Of a stretch of 64,000 nucleotides of DNA, positions 23,379 to 36,770 are shown one piece after another. Position numbers and translations under genes: made by a program. This DNA is from Perognathus longimembris pacificus (lineage: Eukaryota > Chordata > Mammalia > Rodentia > Heteromyidae). Position 1 is the stretch's first letter; each line of letters opens with the position of its first letter. The notes under the pieces were generated by a model that saw only the letters and a list, made by a program, of their open reading frames with translations, had not been told where the DNA came from and ran no database searches. The DNA is taken from the NCBI RefSeq assembly GCF_023159225.1, contig NC_063175.1, positions 2,300,755 to 2,364,754 of the forward strand. Direction: 5' to 3'.

Positions 23379-24929
23379 TTCACTTCTGCTTATTTCTCAT
23401 CACAGAATGAAATCTAGCAGCTTCTTTCAGTGGCCTTTAATATGCCAAATTGCTTTCTAAAACATCTTCTCTACAATCAGAAAGGCAATACCAGGCATTG
23501 AATCAACTGTCATAATGGCTTGGAAGTTGCATTCCGATTTTAAATATAATGGTTAGTAAATCAGACCTCTGTTTTACTTTCACTTATATTCATCTAGTAG
23601 CAGAAAAATTAAACAATGTCTAATATGTTTGCTAATTAGAGTCTTATTCTACACAGTCATTTTGCATATGAGTTTATAAGCCACATGATGTTGTCCTTTG
23701 GAATGGTATTAAACATTTCACACTTTTTGGATACTCTGTTTCTTCCTTCTGATACTCACAGGAAAGATGATGAAAACATTTTGAAATGTTATGAACTCAG
23801 CTGCAAGCATAAGTAAGCTTTGCCTGCTGTCTGTCAGGAAGCAGGGGGTGAGGAATGTGGTATTTTCCTCTTTGAAATCACACATGCTTTTATACCAACA
23901 AGGTGCAAACGTGTATGGTTCATTTGGTTCAAAGTCAGTTTTTGAGTTGCTGGTTGAGTTGCTGGTGTTATGAAAAGGAGAAAAAGAGAAAAAGAAAAAG
24001 AAAAAACAGAGAGTTAACAACACTGAGTTCCAACTTTCTGTGTAGCCTTACCACTTAGAGAGATGCTGGCGCTGGGGCTTCTGTCAACTAGCACAGATAT
24101 TGTCAGGCATTGAAAACATGCAGTGCCCAAGTTTCAATCTGCTATTTACATCTGCTGCTGAGCTCACAGAATGGGGCTTCATTTCTAAAGAAGGAAGACA
24201 ATTTCTTTTACCTGCCGGGTCGTCTTCCTATTGCTATTCAAAGAAAGATAAAAGGAATCATTTTCATGACAAATTCATAACGCTAGATGTTTTCTAACTC
24301 AAATCCAACTCTAAAGTTGACAGTTATAAACCTAGTTGGCATGTAGCGTACCAGAAATCACCTTCCTTTCTTTACAACTTGAGGTCAGGTACTTGAGGGG
24401 CTAATCTTTTTGAGCAATTTCTGTTGTGGGAGCAGAATTGCATAACACTGGCATGTTATTACCTCATTGGATGATGAAATGTTAGAAATAAACATCTAGA
24501 TGCTTAAACTGATGTCTGACAGGACACTACCTTCATTAAAGAGCTATTTATACCAAGTCCTGGGAAAATCGTATTCCAAGTTTGTTTGTTTCTTAATTTC
24601 TGTAAAGATGCTAGAACTGTAGGTATTAGGATGGAGGACAACTAAAACGGCATATTTTAGTAACATACTCAGGTATTATACTAGTAGTCTACAGTTCAGT
24701 TATGAGTTTTTTTCTCTCCTACTGAAGAGGTAGGAGGAAACCATGAAGGGTACAAATCAACAAACCCACAGCTATTTCTACCTGTCTCATCTCTGTTTTC
24801 TAATGAAACTTTCCATTGAGGCTATTTTCAGTTCACACACCTGTGCCACTAATTATATTTACAAGGTTGTAAGAGGACTTTTCCCTTCCCTAGCTGTGGC
24901 ATCACTCCAAAGAGATAGTCTGTTCCCAT
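23379..24929. other. Non-coding stretch with a short GAAA-rich tract
   Basis: An A/G tract of GAGAAAAAGA units lies at about 23975-24007. Small open frames near 23718-24297 occur on both strands without domains. Confidence 0.35.
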
Positions 24930-25125
24930 TGAGCTATTAATTGCTCGCTCCTTTGTGCTTCCCCTTTAAGCCTTTTTCTACCTCCATGCACTTACCTATT
25001 CAAGACAGTTGTAAGTGGAGTCATACGGTAATTGTCCCTCAGTGTCCGGCTCATTTCACTGTGCATTGTTTTCAAGGCTCTGCCAGGCTGGATAGCCATC
25101 AGAGCTTTATCCATTTTCCAGACTG
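24930..25125 (-). mobile_element. Ancient L1 fragment (L1M-like)
   Basis: Plus-strand phrases GTAAGTGGAGTCATACGGTA and GCTCATTTCACTGTGCATTG followed by TTTTCAAGGCTCTGCC are diverged forms of the antisense L1 ORF2 3' end and 3' UTR boundary seen in old mammalian L1s. The open frame at 24941-25126 is an antisense shadow. Confidence 0.65.
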
Positions 25126-25134
25126 AAAAACAAC

Positions 25135-25310
25135 AAGTGAGAGAGTACAGTTATAATAGGCAATGCACATATGTGAAAATAGAATGAGGTAACTTGGCAA
25201 GGGTGACGTCCCTCAAGATGCTTTGTATTCACAAACTAGCATGTTGATGTGAAACCCCTTTGTACCACTATTTAAGTATAATTAAAAATTACCATAAAAT
25301 ATAAAAGATT
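25135..25310 (+). mobile_element. Plus-strand L1 3' end
   Basis: The phrase TTGTATTCACAAACTAGCAT, then GAAACCCCTTTGTACCACTA, then TTTAAGTATAATTAAAAAT is homologous to the sequence at 37985-38050 and, more distantly, to the reverse complement of the 3' ends of L1-A, L1-C and L1-D. It sits between two pieces of minus-strand ancient L1, so it may be nested in them. Confidence 0.55.
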
Positions 25311-25349
25311 GAGTATCATATTTTATAGGTATATAGCACATTTTGATGA

Positions 25350-25640
25350 TTTACATATCACATTTATCTGTAGGTGGACATGGAGTTTTCCACCTTTTGA
25401 TGATATGAACAGTGCAGCAATGAAGGTTACAGGCATAATGAAGGTCACATGCATAGATGTGTTTGAGTGCTTATTTTAATGGAAAACATCTACATAGTTT
25501 AGCTTTTAATGTAGCTGTTTTTTTCCTCATGCTTTTAAGTGGCATGTGATTTCTTGTAAACAAGGAAACAAGAGCTAATTGTGCATGTAGAAATGCTTTT
25601 CCCATGTCACTGCAGTCTTCATTCACCTTGACAAAGATTG
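25350..25640 (-). mobile_element. Ancient L1 fragment
   Basis: Plus-strand CATTTATCTGTAGGTGGACA, then GAACAGTGCAGCAATGAAGG, is the antisense of the conserved L1 ORF2 C-terminal region (compare 910-1000 in L1-B). It is strongly diverged and probably the continuation of the piece at 24930-25125. Confidence 0.6.
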
Positions 25641-27330
25641 ATTTGGAGAGATGAAAGCTGGATGAGACTGTTTGAGCTTGACCAGGTATTATTTAATATG
25701 TTGGTGCCGTGTCTGTAAGTGCTTTCTTGGGCACCTAAGTCTTCAAGAACCATTTTGGTGTCAGTGTTGGTATTCGCATATTCTGTCTAAATAGAGGCTG
25801 CAATGAGTGTGGTTGCAATGAGTGTGAAAAACAATTTCTTAAGATTCTTCAATGTTCTTTCCTGGCCACCGAGGTAGCTGTGACGTTCGCATCACATTAC
25901 TAAATCGAAGAGTTTTGGACAGAGCACAAATAAAAATATCAACCCGGAGCTCCACTCAGAATCACTTGCATTATCCTTGAAACTAACTTTAACAATTTTC
26001 TCTTCCTGATGTTTCAGGCTTGTAGGCCCCACTCAGCTCTACTACTCCCCTTTATCCCCATGAAACCTTCAAGTACAAGAGAGATGGAACTTCAGTTAAT
26101 TGTCTCATTAACAACATACTGTGCTATCTGCTTTTGCCATTTAATACACAAAGCATCAAGTGGGTATAAAAGGTAGAAGAATTCCATTCTGTCTAGCCAA
26201 AGTGTCACTAGGTACAAAATCCCATCACTTTCAACCTTATTTCATGATAAAATCTGTTCCTGGCTAGATTTAAACAAGTGCTTTTAAGATCTTCTAAAAC
26301 TCTAGAAATTTAGACAGTTTTATAAAAAGACAGTACAGGTTATTTTTGTGTGTGTGGTGATTCTAAATGATTAATACCACACTAAGACATTTTCATTTTT
26401 CATTTTGTAATTAAAACTAAAGTTTAGAGTTTTAAATATACTCACCTTGTGATGATTGTGGATTTCCTTTTTTGCCCATAAATTATGTAACAGTATTTAT
26501 TACTGGCTGTAAAATTATGACTCATAAAATTAAAAAACAAAGTCATCAATCACTACTAAAATTATAAATAAGAGGTCAATAAATCAAAAGTTGTATTAGG
26601 ATGATATGAATTGATTAGAATTTTAACTGTAGTACATATCTTTTATCCAGGTGAAATCATCTCAGAATCACATTCTATGCAAATCTAGTATGTAAGAGGA
26701 AAGACAATGAATGCAAGAAAAAATGAAAACATTATGAATAGAACATGTTGAATTTTTTCAGGCTCTTTGTCTTTCTAGGACTGTGCCTTTCATAATTGTG
26801 GGACTGAGTCTAGGAAACCATATAAGATAATTTTAAATAAAGAGATTCTAATTTTGCTTAATTGGTTGTTGATAGTATTAACCAGTTGTTCACAACTGGG
26901 AGTTCACAGCCAAAACACATGGGAAACATTGCTTTCAACTTTTCAGGAGAATTTCTATGTTGGTGGTTCAGTAAGTCTCCAATGATGTTTCAGCAAGGGT
27001 ATTTTGAAAAAGGTGATCATAGGTTGGGTTTTGTCCCCACATATAAATGTTGTATATAAAATTACTCTTTCAGGCAATGTGTCACTTCCATTCACCTTCC
27101 TTTGAGGTTGCTTGTAAGGAACAGAAGCAGTAATGTTTGGGTAGAATGACTTTGAGTATGTCCTTGTGTCCTTAATAGGCCAGCAGTAATAATCACCTGT
27201 ATTAGTACCAGTGTTAAGGAAAGGGAACTTAGGAATCTACATCCATGACTTAATAAGTCAGTAGTATCACCTCTAGGATTATAGTTGAAAAACCTCAACA
27301 CATTACAAAGATAATAGTACTCACTTTTTA
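25641..27330. other. AT-rich non-coding stretch
   Basis: No gene or repeat recognised. Confidence 0.35.
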
Positions 27331-27334
27331 CATT

Positions 27335-27522
27335 ATCAGGGTATGAACTCGGGGCCTCTGCAGATGCTCTGCTAATTGAACCACATCTACATCTCATCCA
27401 TTAACCATTTGCTTGTTAATTTGGAGATGAAATCACACAGGCTTTTCTATCTGGAACACAATCCTCCAGATAACTGTCATCTGGGTAGCTAGTATTACAG
27501 GTGTAAACCAACAGCATTCAGC
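27335..27522 (-). mobile_element. Old 7SL-Geo SINE
   Basis: Plus-strand GTATGAACTCGGGGCCTCTG, then TTAATTTGGAGATGAAATCA, then GGGTAGCTAGTATTACAGGT keeps the family order with heavy divergence. Confidence 0.65.
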
Positions 27523-27569
27523 TAACAATAACGCGTGCACACACGTGTGCATGTGTAGGTGTGTGTAAG

Positions 27570-27792
27570 TTCTGGAGCTGAACTCAGGGCCTGGGTGCTA
27601 CCCCTGACCATTTTTGTTCAAGGCTAGTGCTCTAACATTTGAGCCACAGTTCCACTTCCAGCTTTTTGGCGGTAAATTGGAGATAAGAGTCCCATAGACT
27701 TCCTCCCCTGAGTTGGCTTCTAACCATAATCCACCAATCTCAGCCTCTTGAGTAGCTAAGATTACAGGTGTGAGCCACTGGCACCTGGGTAA
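27570..27792 (-). mobile_element. 7SL-Geo SINE, second of a tandem pair
   Basis: Plus-strand GAACTCAGGGCCTGGGTGCT, AACATTTGAGCCACAGTTCC and GATTACAGGTGTGAGCCACT are all present in order. Separated from the older copy at 27335-27522 by a short TG-rich linker. Confidence 0.85.
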
Positions 27793-29763
27793 TATTAACA
27801 TTTTTAAAATAAAAAAAAATCTCTAACTATTGTTGCCACTAAATACAAAGAGTTTTTAAGATAATGCTAAAATGAGTGTCCTGTACAGTATATACTAAAA
27901 TGCATATAATGTATGAATAGCCTGTGCTTTACTAACACCACGATATCATTTATATGAAATTCTTCATGAAAAATTTGTGAATTCAACAGGAGAAAAGGGG
28001 GAGTCTTTGACTCCCATTTTCTGCATGGGTAGCAGAAGGTGTTTCTCTATTTCTCCTTCTTTTAATCCTGTTATATTAAAGTAAATCCTTGCTGCGACTT
28101 AAAGTACAAAGATAAGGCAAAATAATAACCATTTAACTGAAAACATTCCCATCCAATATGTCTCCATGGAATTCACTGGCCTACTGTGTGTCTGTCTCCA
28201 TACAAAACATGGCAAAATTGTCTTGAACGAAGTGTATTTTCTAATACCTTTAACATTGAGCAAAGACAGAATCTTCTTCAAACTCCAGGTGAAAGCGTAC
28301 AGACAGGGTGCTGAACTTGCTTGTATCATAAATGAGAATACCACAACATTGAAATATCTGAAATCTTTCTTTTTATGGGCAAAATTAAAGTAGACTGTAG
28401 GATTTGTGAAGTATAGGATAGGAAGGAGGGAAAAGAGTTTTCCCTCCAGGTTAATTCTTTGAAAGTTTTGATAGTGTTCATGTTGGTTTTAGGATTATTT
28501 GCTGAATTTAATATCAGTTCACTACCTAGATACTTTGCATATACAGTAGAATAAATATACCTAGCATGTACAATAGAATAAATACATTAATTCATATATC
28601 TTTGGCTGGTCATGTTCTGTGGTTCAGTATATCTCTAACGATATCATTAATACTGAGATTATTGTGCACAGATATTTGTATTATTTAGGATTGTTCCCAG
28701 TGAATTGTATATGTCACTGATTTTAGCTAGGGGAAAACAAATGAGTTACTCCCTAGTTCTTATACAAACAACATCCTATATACTCCTCTTAATTGGGTTA
28801 GAAAATAACACTCATTTACTAGGCTTGGAGCCAGTCAGTTTGATTGAATTAAATTGGGCAAGGCAAAAATCAATAAAACTCATCAATTCAAATCAATCAG
28901 TTCCAATAAATGTACTAAATCTAGTTAAGGAAAAAATGAGAAGGCAATTAAAAACATTGCCATTTTAACCTCTCTGTGCTGATTCAATCAGGTTCAAAAT
29001 CTGGTAGTGAAGGAGAGAGCTGAATTAAGTGTTTCTTTCGATGTAATGATGTCTTGCTGTTTCTATAATTATCAAAAGCAGATGACTGTCACTAACAGAT
29101 ATAAAACTGTGAGGAATAGAATTAAATAGAGAAATCTCAAATCACAAGTATAAATTTCTCTTAATTGGCTTATAAAATAACACTCATTTTCTGGAATTTC
29201 ATAATTGGTTTTCAAAATAAATGTTGATCCAATTTAGCATGCCAGCTGGATTACCAAAGCCCTTATGTTAAATTCATTGTTTAAGATACTTAAGATAGAT
29301 GGAGACATTTTTGGTATATATAAACAATTACCTAAATACCTCAAAGATTTTTAAAATGAATTTTACTCTGACAGAATAATAATACAAAGCTTTCAGATGT
29401 GTCTACTGTTGGAAATGACTGTCACCTTTTTATATTGCTGGATTTTTAAAAGCTGGCAAAACTTTTCCATCTTAGGGTTAGATTATTTGTGTGGTTATTG
29501 TGGCAAGGCCTGAATATGAACTGGGTAAACTGAGGCACACACATCAGTTGCTGATATATTGAAAACAATCTCTGTGAATATTATATTTATTTACTTACAT
29601 AGGTGAGGAGTAATCCCTTGCCTCCCCTTCATAAAAAAACAAAACCCAAACCTAATGTTAGCTAAATTGGCACAGTTAACTTTTGACTGCACCATGTCGT
29701 TCCACGGGATTTACTTAGTTGTAAATTGACAGGTGAGTCACTGTGCTAAAGAATTCTAAGGTC
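27793..29763. other. AT-rich non-coding stretch
   Basis: Two phrases containing AAATAACACTCATTT after TTAATTGGNTTA recur near 28790 and 29165, a small local duplication. No convincing gene. Confidence 0.4.
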
Positions 29764-29839
29764 TCATGGAAGATATGGCAGCAGCTCACTTCTAGTCTTG
29801 CCAGACCCAAGACCTCCAGCAGCACCTGTGCCAATCCTC

Positions 29840-30232
29840 TCACAGCTTCCAGTCCACAAACTTGTAGATTCCTTTGTCCTCTTCTGGGGCACAGATGGTT
29901 TCTCCTCTAAGGCTATCTGTGCCCGAAAGCCCCTTCTTTGTGACAATAATGTAAAGGACGTCTGATCCAGCTGCTTTTCCAAACAGCTGGGGCATTTCCT
30001 CTGGTTCAGAAAAAAATGGGGAGCCCCTGGAAAAGCTCTGCTCGGGAGCCGCCAGAGCAGCTGTGCTCTTCTCGTGTTCCCAGCCTCTGAGATGATATTT
30101 AAACCCTTCAAGAAGCTGCCTTGGGACCGAAGAATGCAAACAGACATAAATCGAAGCCATGTCTTTCAAAAGCAGAAAACCAAACTGAAATTCCCACTGA
30201 TATTCCAGGCAGGGGGAGGAAAGAGTCCACAC
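29840..30232 (-). other. Unidentified open frame, 130 codons, possible exon or gene remnant
   Basis: The frame runs from an ATG at 30232 to a TGA at 29840 in a locally GC-richer island (about 29760-30120) inside AT-rich DNA. The composition looks protein-like (segments FFSEPEEMPQLFGK, GSDVLYIIVTKKGL and DKGIYKFVDWKL) rather than low-complexity, but I do not recognise the family. A second minus-strand frame at 30147-29764 overlaps it, so one or both are chance. No A tail is visible downstream on the minus strand, so a processed-gene copy is not shown. A TTTCAG just upstream of QFGFLL could be a splice acceptor. Function unknown. Confidence 0.2.
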
Positions 30233-30239
30233 TTAATTA

Positions 30240-30652
30240 CAACCTGCCAGTCCACCTTTTGGCACTGTTTTGTAAGAATTTATTCTGAGTTCTCCACTAG
30301 TCGCTAGGTCCTCACTCAGTACAAAACCACAATGTTAGAGACAGTGGTCAAAAATCCCTAAATTACTTTAGATAAGAATAACAGATCTCATTCTTTGAAT
30401 CCTAATTTAGTACAGTAGAGTAACAACTTAATACCTTAAAAGTGCATATGAACATCCAAGAAGAAGAACTATATCATATTTTTATTCCTCAGTCCTAAAC
30501 AAAAATTGTGTTAAATGGAAATTTCACAAAGGACTATACCATAAATTAATATAATAAGATTTTAGTTCCAGTTATGCCTACCACATCTCGTAAGAATGGC
30601 TAAAACAGAAAATCAGGTAGTAAACATATTCCTGATAAAATGTGACCAACAA
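30240..30652. other. Non-coding stretch without recognised features
   Basis: AT-rich, no gene or repeat recognised. Confidence 0.35.
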
Positions 30653-30738
30653 GCCAGGCATGACAATATATGCTTGTAATCCCAGCTACTTCAACCCATG
30701 GGCAAAGTTAATAAGACCTTATTTCAGAAACAAAATTA
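30653..30738 (+). mobile_element. 7SL/B1-like monomer
   Basis: GCCAGGCATGACAATATATG then TGTAATCCCAGCTACTTCAA, with an A-rich end (AGAAACAAAATTAG). A stand-alone 7SL-type monomer without the Geo half, abutting a dimeric SINE. Confidence 0.7.
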
Positions 30739-30741
30739 GCT

Positions 30742-30955
30742 GGGTGTCAGTGACTCATGCCTATAATCCTAACTACTCAAGAAGCTGAGATCTGAAGACT
30801 GCAGTTCAAACCCAGCCTGACAAGAAAGTATGAGAGATGCTTACCTCCAATTAATCACCAAAAAGCCAGAAGTGGATCTATGATAGCTGAAGTGGTAGCA
30901 TCCCAGAGACAGTGTTCAGTCCCTTGAATCCAAGCCCCGGGACAAACAGACAGAC
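30742..30955 (+). mobile_element. 7SL-Geo SINE
   Basis: GACTCATGCCTATAATCCTA, GAAGCTGAGATCTGAAGACT, then a shortened Geo half (GATAGCTGAAGTGGTAGCAT) ending GAATCCAAGCCCCGGGACAA. Confidence 0.82.
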
Positions 30956-30956
30956 A

Positions 30957-30990
30957 AACAGACACACACACACGCACACACACACACGAC
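30957..30990. repeat. (CA)n microsatellite at a SINE tail
   Basis: Imperfect ACAC tract, interrupted once by GC, grown from the ACAG-rich end of the preceding SINE. Confidence 0.9.
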
Positions 30991-31833
30991 GGGGGGCCAC
31001 CACTGTAAATGCATCCTACGTAGTACAAGTGTTGCACAGACACTGAATTCAATACCAGTACTGTAAGAGAAAAGAAAATGGAGTCAAAGAAACAAGTGAA
31101 CTTATGAAAGAAATCTCAGCACCAACATTCCACATAGAGAAAAGTCTAACAAAATTAAAATTTTTATTACGTATATGCCTAAAAAAATTGTATAATTGAT
31201 TGCCAAAACAGTTAACATAATTTTAGAACAAAATTAAAAATCAATCAACAGTAATAGGTATTTTTTCAGCTTTTATTTTTTATTTACTGTTTTTTTCTAA
31301 TTTATTGTCAAAGTGATGTACAGAGAGGTTACAGTTTCATACGTTAGGCCTTGGATACATTTCTTGTACTATTTGTTACCTCCTCCCTCATTTCCCCCTC
31401 CCCCTTTCCTTCTCTCCCCATGAGTTGTTCAGTTGGTTTACACCAAATGGTTTTGGAAGTATTGCTTTTGGAGTCATTTGTCTTTTTATCCTTTCTCTCT
31501 AGATTTTGATATTCCCTTTCAATTTCCTACTTCTAATACGAGTATACAATTTCCAGTGCACTCAGATAAGATACAGTCATAGTGCGGGTACAACCACAGG
31601 AAGGGGATAAAACAGGATCATCAACAATAGAAGCTACGGTTTCACATAGCATGTTGAAAGTAATCACTACAGAGATATAACAGTCATATCCATAACATGG
31701 AGTTCATTTCACCTAGCATCATATTATGCGTTCATAGGGGCATAACTATTGGGATTTTGTGATCCTCTGCTGTGGCCAGACTAAACTTGTGCTAATTATT
31801 CCCTATTAGGGAAACTATAGAGTCCATGTTTCT

Positions 31834-34800
31834 TTAGGTCTGGCTCACTTCACTTAGTATAATTTTTTCCAAGAACTTCCATTTCCTTACAAATGTGGCA
31901 ATGTCATTCTTTCTGATAGAGGCATAAAATTCCATTGTGTATATGTACCACACTTTCCTGATCCATTCGTCTACTGAGGGGCATCTGGGGTGGTTCCATA
32001 TTTTAGCTATGACAAATTGTGCTGCAATGAACATTGTTGTGCTGGTGGCTTTAGTGTGTTCTTGTTTGTGATCTTTTGGGTATATGCCCAAAACTGGGGG
32101 TTCTGGGTCATAGGGAGGCTCTATGTTTTAGTCTTCTGAGGAATCTCCATACCGCTTCCCAGAGTGGCAGAATCAGTTTACATTCCCAATAACGAAGTAG
32201 GATTTTCTTTCGGCCACATCCCCTCCAACATTTATTATTGTTACTTTTCTTGAAAAAGAACATTCTTACTGGTGTGAGGTGTAATCTCAATGTTGTTTTG
32301 ATTTGCATTTCTTCTATGGCCAGTAATGTAGAGCACTTTTTCATATGTCTCTTGGCCATTCTCATTTCTTCATCAAAGAAGTCTCTTTTTAAGTCTTTAG
32401 CCCACTTGTTGAGGGGGTTGTTGGTTCTTTGCAGTTTTGTTTTGGAGGAATTTAATTTTATTACTTCTGCATATATTTTAGATATGAGGCCTTTGTCCAT
32501 TGAATGGCCGGTAAAGATCTTCTCCCAGTCTGTGGGCTTTCTGTTTATCTTGCAAGCTATGTCCTTTGCCGTGCAGAAGCTCTGCAGTTTGATGCAGTCC
32601 CATTTGTCCAAACTTTCTTTGATTTGTAGCCTTTCTGGGTCTTTGCTCAGGAAGTTCCATCCTGCGCCAAGGAACCCAAGTGTTTCTCCTACTTCTTCCT
32701 TTAGTGTTTTCAGGGTGTCTGTTTTGATTTCGAGGTCTTTAATCCATTTGGAATTGATTTTGGTGCAGAGTGATATATAAGGATCTAGTTTTAGTTTGTT
32801 GCATGTGTTGAGCCAGTTTTTCCAGCATAATTTGTTAAAGAGGCTATCTTTCTTCCAAACTATTGTCTTAGCTCCTTTATCAAAGATTAAGTAGGCATAG
32901 TTCTGTGGGTTCATTTCTGGGTCTTCAATTCTGTTCCATTGGTCTTCAGGCCTGTTCTGGTGCCAATATCAAGCTGTTTTTATTACTATAGGTTTATAAT
33001 ACAGCTAGAAGTTTGGTATTGTAATTCCTCCAGTATTGTTCTATCTGCTTAGGATTGGTTTTAATATTCTGGGTCTTTTATTGTTCCATATGTATTTCTA
33101 GATTGCTTCCTCTATTTCATTAAAAAATGGTGTTAGGATATTGATGGGTATTGCATTGAATTTGCAGATAGCCTTTGGCAATATTGCCATTTTGATTATA
33201 TTAATCCTCCCAATCCAGGACCCTGGGAGTTTTGTCCATTTACTTAGTTCTCCCTTAATTTTGTTTTTCATATTTTTAAAGTTCTCATCATAGAGGTCTT
33301 TCACTTCTTTGGTTAAGGTTATTCCTAGGTATTTATGTTTTTTTAGGCTATTGCAAAAGGGGTTGCTTTCCTGATTTTGACCTCGGTCTTCGGGTCATTG
33401 GCATATAGAAAGACCATTGATTTTTGAGGGTTTATTTTATACCCTGCTATTTTGCCAAAGTTTTGGATCAGCTCTAGTAGCTTGGGAGTAGAATTTATGG
33501 AGTTCTTTAGGTACAGGATCATGTTATCTGCGAAGAGAGAAAGTTTAACTTCATCTTTTCCTATTTGGATCCCCTCTATGTTTTCTCCTTGCCTAATTGC
33601 TATGGCTAGGAATTCTAGTACTCTGTTGAAGAGGAGAGCAGAGAACAGACATCCCTGTCTTGCTCCTGATTTTAAAGGGAATGGCTTTAGCTTTTCTCCA
33701 TTTAGAATCATGCTTGCTGTTGGCTTGTTATTGACTGCATTCATTATATTCAGGAATGTTCACTGGAATCCCAGTTCCTCCAGGGCTTCTATCATAAATG
33801 GGTGCTGGATTTTATCAAATGCCTTTTCTGCATCTAGAGATATAACCATGTGATTCTTTACCTTGCTCCAGTTGATGTGGTGGATTACATTAACTGACTT
33901 GCATATATTGAACCAACTTTGCATCCCTGGGATGACTCCAGGTGATAGAGTGTATGATTTTTTTTAGATGATCTGTTCAAGTCGATTGTCCAGAATGTTT
34001 TTGATAATTTTTGCATCGATGTTCATCAGGGAAATCGGTCTATAGTTCTCTTTCCTTGATGAGTCCCTGCCTGGTTTTGGGATGAGGGTTATACTGGCGT
34101 CATAGTATCTGTTTGGTAGTAAACTTTCTCCTTCAATTTCATTGAAGAGTTTGAGAAATATTGATGTGAGTTCTATTTTGAATGCCTTGTAGAATTCTGC
34201 AGTGAATCCATCTGGACCTGGGCTTTTCTTGGATGGGAGGTCTCTTATTGCAGTTTCTATTTCAATTCTGTATATGGTTCTGTTTCGAAGTTATAAATCT
34301 TCATGGTTGAGTTTGGAGATATCAATTTTTTCTAGGAAATCGTCCATTTATCTCAGGTTCCCGCATTTGTTAGCATAAAGGTTTGCAAAATAGTCTCTTA
34401 TTGTGTTCTGAATTTTGGTTGTTTCTGTGGTGATGTTACTTGTTTCTTCTCTGATCTTGTTTATTTGGATGTGCTGCCTTCGTTTTTTGTTCAGATTTGC
34501 TAGGGGTCTGTCTATCTTGTTAATTTTTTTTTTAAGAACCAACTCTTTGTTTTGTTGATTCATTCGATGGTTATTTTTTTGTCTCTAATTCATTTAATTC
34601 TGATTTGACTTGTTTTGTTATTCTCTTTTGAGGAGATTAAGGTGGTTCTTTAAGTTATTGAGTTGCTGTTTCTCCAGTTTGTGGGTATAGGCACTCAGAG
34701 ATATGAGTTTTCTTCTGTGCACTGCCTTTGCTGTGTCCCAAATTATCTAGTACTTTGTGTACTCATCTTGGTAGTATTCCATAAACATTTTAATTTCTGT

Positions 34801-35520
34801 TCTAATTTCTTCAATGATCCACAGATGGTTCACCAGTGTATTGTTTAGTCTCCAAGAACTGTAGGATTTTCTGTGGTGGCTGTTTGAGTTTAGCTCTAAA
34901 CTTATTCCATTGTGGTCTGAGAGATTTTATTTGTGCCCTAAGATGTGAACTACTTTGGAGAATGTTCCATGTGCTGCTGAAAAGAATGTGTATTCTGTTG
35001 TTACTGGATGGAATATTCTGTAGATATCTGTTAAGTCAAGTTGGTATATGCAATTGTTTAGTTCTGTGGTTTCTTTGTTCAGTTTTTGGCGTGTTGATCT
35101 GTCCAGAGGTGACAGTGGAGTGTTAAAGCCCTAACTCTCAATGTGTTTGGGTCTATGAGTGCTTTTAGAGTCAGTAGTGTTTGTTTGATGAAGTTGGGTG
35201 CTCCTGTATTTTGTGTATAGATATTTAGGATGGTTATGGCTTTATGTAGGAGAGATCCCTTTATTAGTATGTATTAACCTTCTTTGTCTCTTCTTACGGT
35301 TTTAATTTGAAGTCAATTTTGTCTAATACTAGGATTGCAATTCCAGCCTGCTTATGGGGGCCATTTGTTTGGTAGATTTGATTCCAGCCTTTCACTTTTA
35401 GAAGACATTTACCTTTGCTGGATAGATGTGTCTCTTGGAGGCAGCAGAAAGATGGATCTTGATTTTTGATCCAACTTATGTGCTTATGTCATTTGTTTGG
35501 ACAATTAAGTCTATTAATGT
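31834..35520 (-). pseudogene. LINE-1 ORF2 of L1-C, broken
   Basis: Pieces of endonuclease-RT in order on the minus strand: endonuclease remnants 35520-34600, RT segments at 33744-33343 (SGARQGC, and an active-site motif reading FADN where FADD is expected), 33304-33098, a long thumb and C-terminal piece at 32914-32108, and the end at 32091-31834 (IYTMEFYA). The second catalytic aspartate of the RT active site is replaced by asparagine, which alone should abolish polymerisation. Frame changes separate the pieces. Confidence 0.9.
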
Positions 35521-35624
35521 TGAGAGTTAAGGTAGAGAGATGATCATTTGTTCCTTTCACTATAGTTATCTTGTTAGAAGCTGTGTCTTCCCAATTCTTG
35601 ATCTAATATTCTGGTTTTCTATTT

Positions 35625-36742
35625 AGGGTGCATTTCTCGTTCTGTATTGTGATCTTGATTATTTTCCCTGTATACTAGATCTTTGAGGATTTTCTGTAAA
35701 GCTGGTTTTGTGGAGATACGTTGTTTCAGCTTTTCCTTACTGTGGAAGACTTTTATTTGACCTTCGGCTATGAATGAGAGTTTAGCTGATTACAGTATTC
35801 TTGATTGATAGTTGTTTTTATTTAGGGTTTCCTATACCTCATTCCAGGCCCTCCTTGCTTTCATGGTTTCTTCTGAGAAGTCTGGGGTAATTCTGATTGC
35901 TTTTCCTTTATATGTGATTATTTTCTTCTCCCTAACAGCTTTAAGGATTATTTCCTTGAATTCTATTGATCCTGTTTTGATCACAATGTGTTAGTGGGAT
36001 GTCCTATTTTTGTCTGGTCGGTTTGGGGTTCTAAATGTTTCTTGTATCTGCATAGGCCTATCCTTCTGGGTATTTGGGAAATTCTCAGCTAATATTCTAT
36101 TAAATATGTTGCCTATTCCATTAACTTTTTCCTCTAAGTTTTCCTCCATGCCTATTAGCCTTAAGTTGGGCTTCCTGGTTGTATCTTGGAGCTCCTGGAG
36201 TGATCTGTATTGTTGAATGAATTGGTTTTGTATTGATTTTTTATCTTTCTCCATAGATTCTAGGGAATCTTTAGTTCCTGAGATTCCATCCTCTGCTTCA
36301 TTTCATTTGGACTGTAGGCTAGCTACTTGATTTCGAATCTCTTTTCCTTCTGACTGGTCTTTCTTGGTGATTTCCATGTCTTTGCTATAATTTTTTCTTA
36401 GGTTCTGCATGGATTTCTTTACTTCATTAATTTGGTTCTGAGTGCTGTCTCTCAAACTTTTAGCTGGGTAGCTATCTTTTCATTTGACTCTTGAAGTTCA
36501 TTTATCTTTCTATTTGTGGAGGCCATGCAATTCTCTATTAATTTTTGGGTTGCCTCCTCATGCTCTAGAATAATATGACTGAAGAGATTCAAACTTTTCA
36601 TTTAACATTTTTTCATTAGACTTTTTAGAGCATTTTGAGGGTTCTCTTCTAGGTCTTTGAATGACTGCTTTGCTTCCTGCTTTTTTTGTGTGGGAGATGC
36701 AATTCCCTTGTTTACCATCTTTCTTGTGCTTATTCTGCCCAT
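35625..36742 (-). pseudogene. LINE-1 ORF1 of L1-C, broken
   Basis: Same ORF1 type as L1-D and unlike L1-B. The N-terminal part (start codon near 36742, MGRISTRKMVNKG) and the coiled coil region are interrupted by stops. An RRM-like part survives at 36254-35991 (RKPNLRLIGMEENLEEK, RILAENFPNTQKD). The C-terminal domain near 35900-35640 is recognisable only by comparison with L1-D. Confidence 0.85.
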
Positions 36743-36770
36743 TTGGATTGGGAATGACAATCTACAAGCA

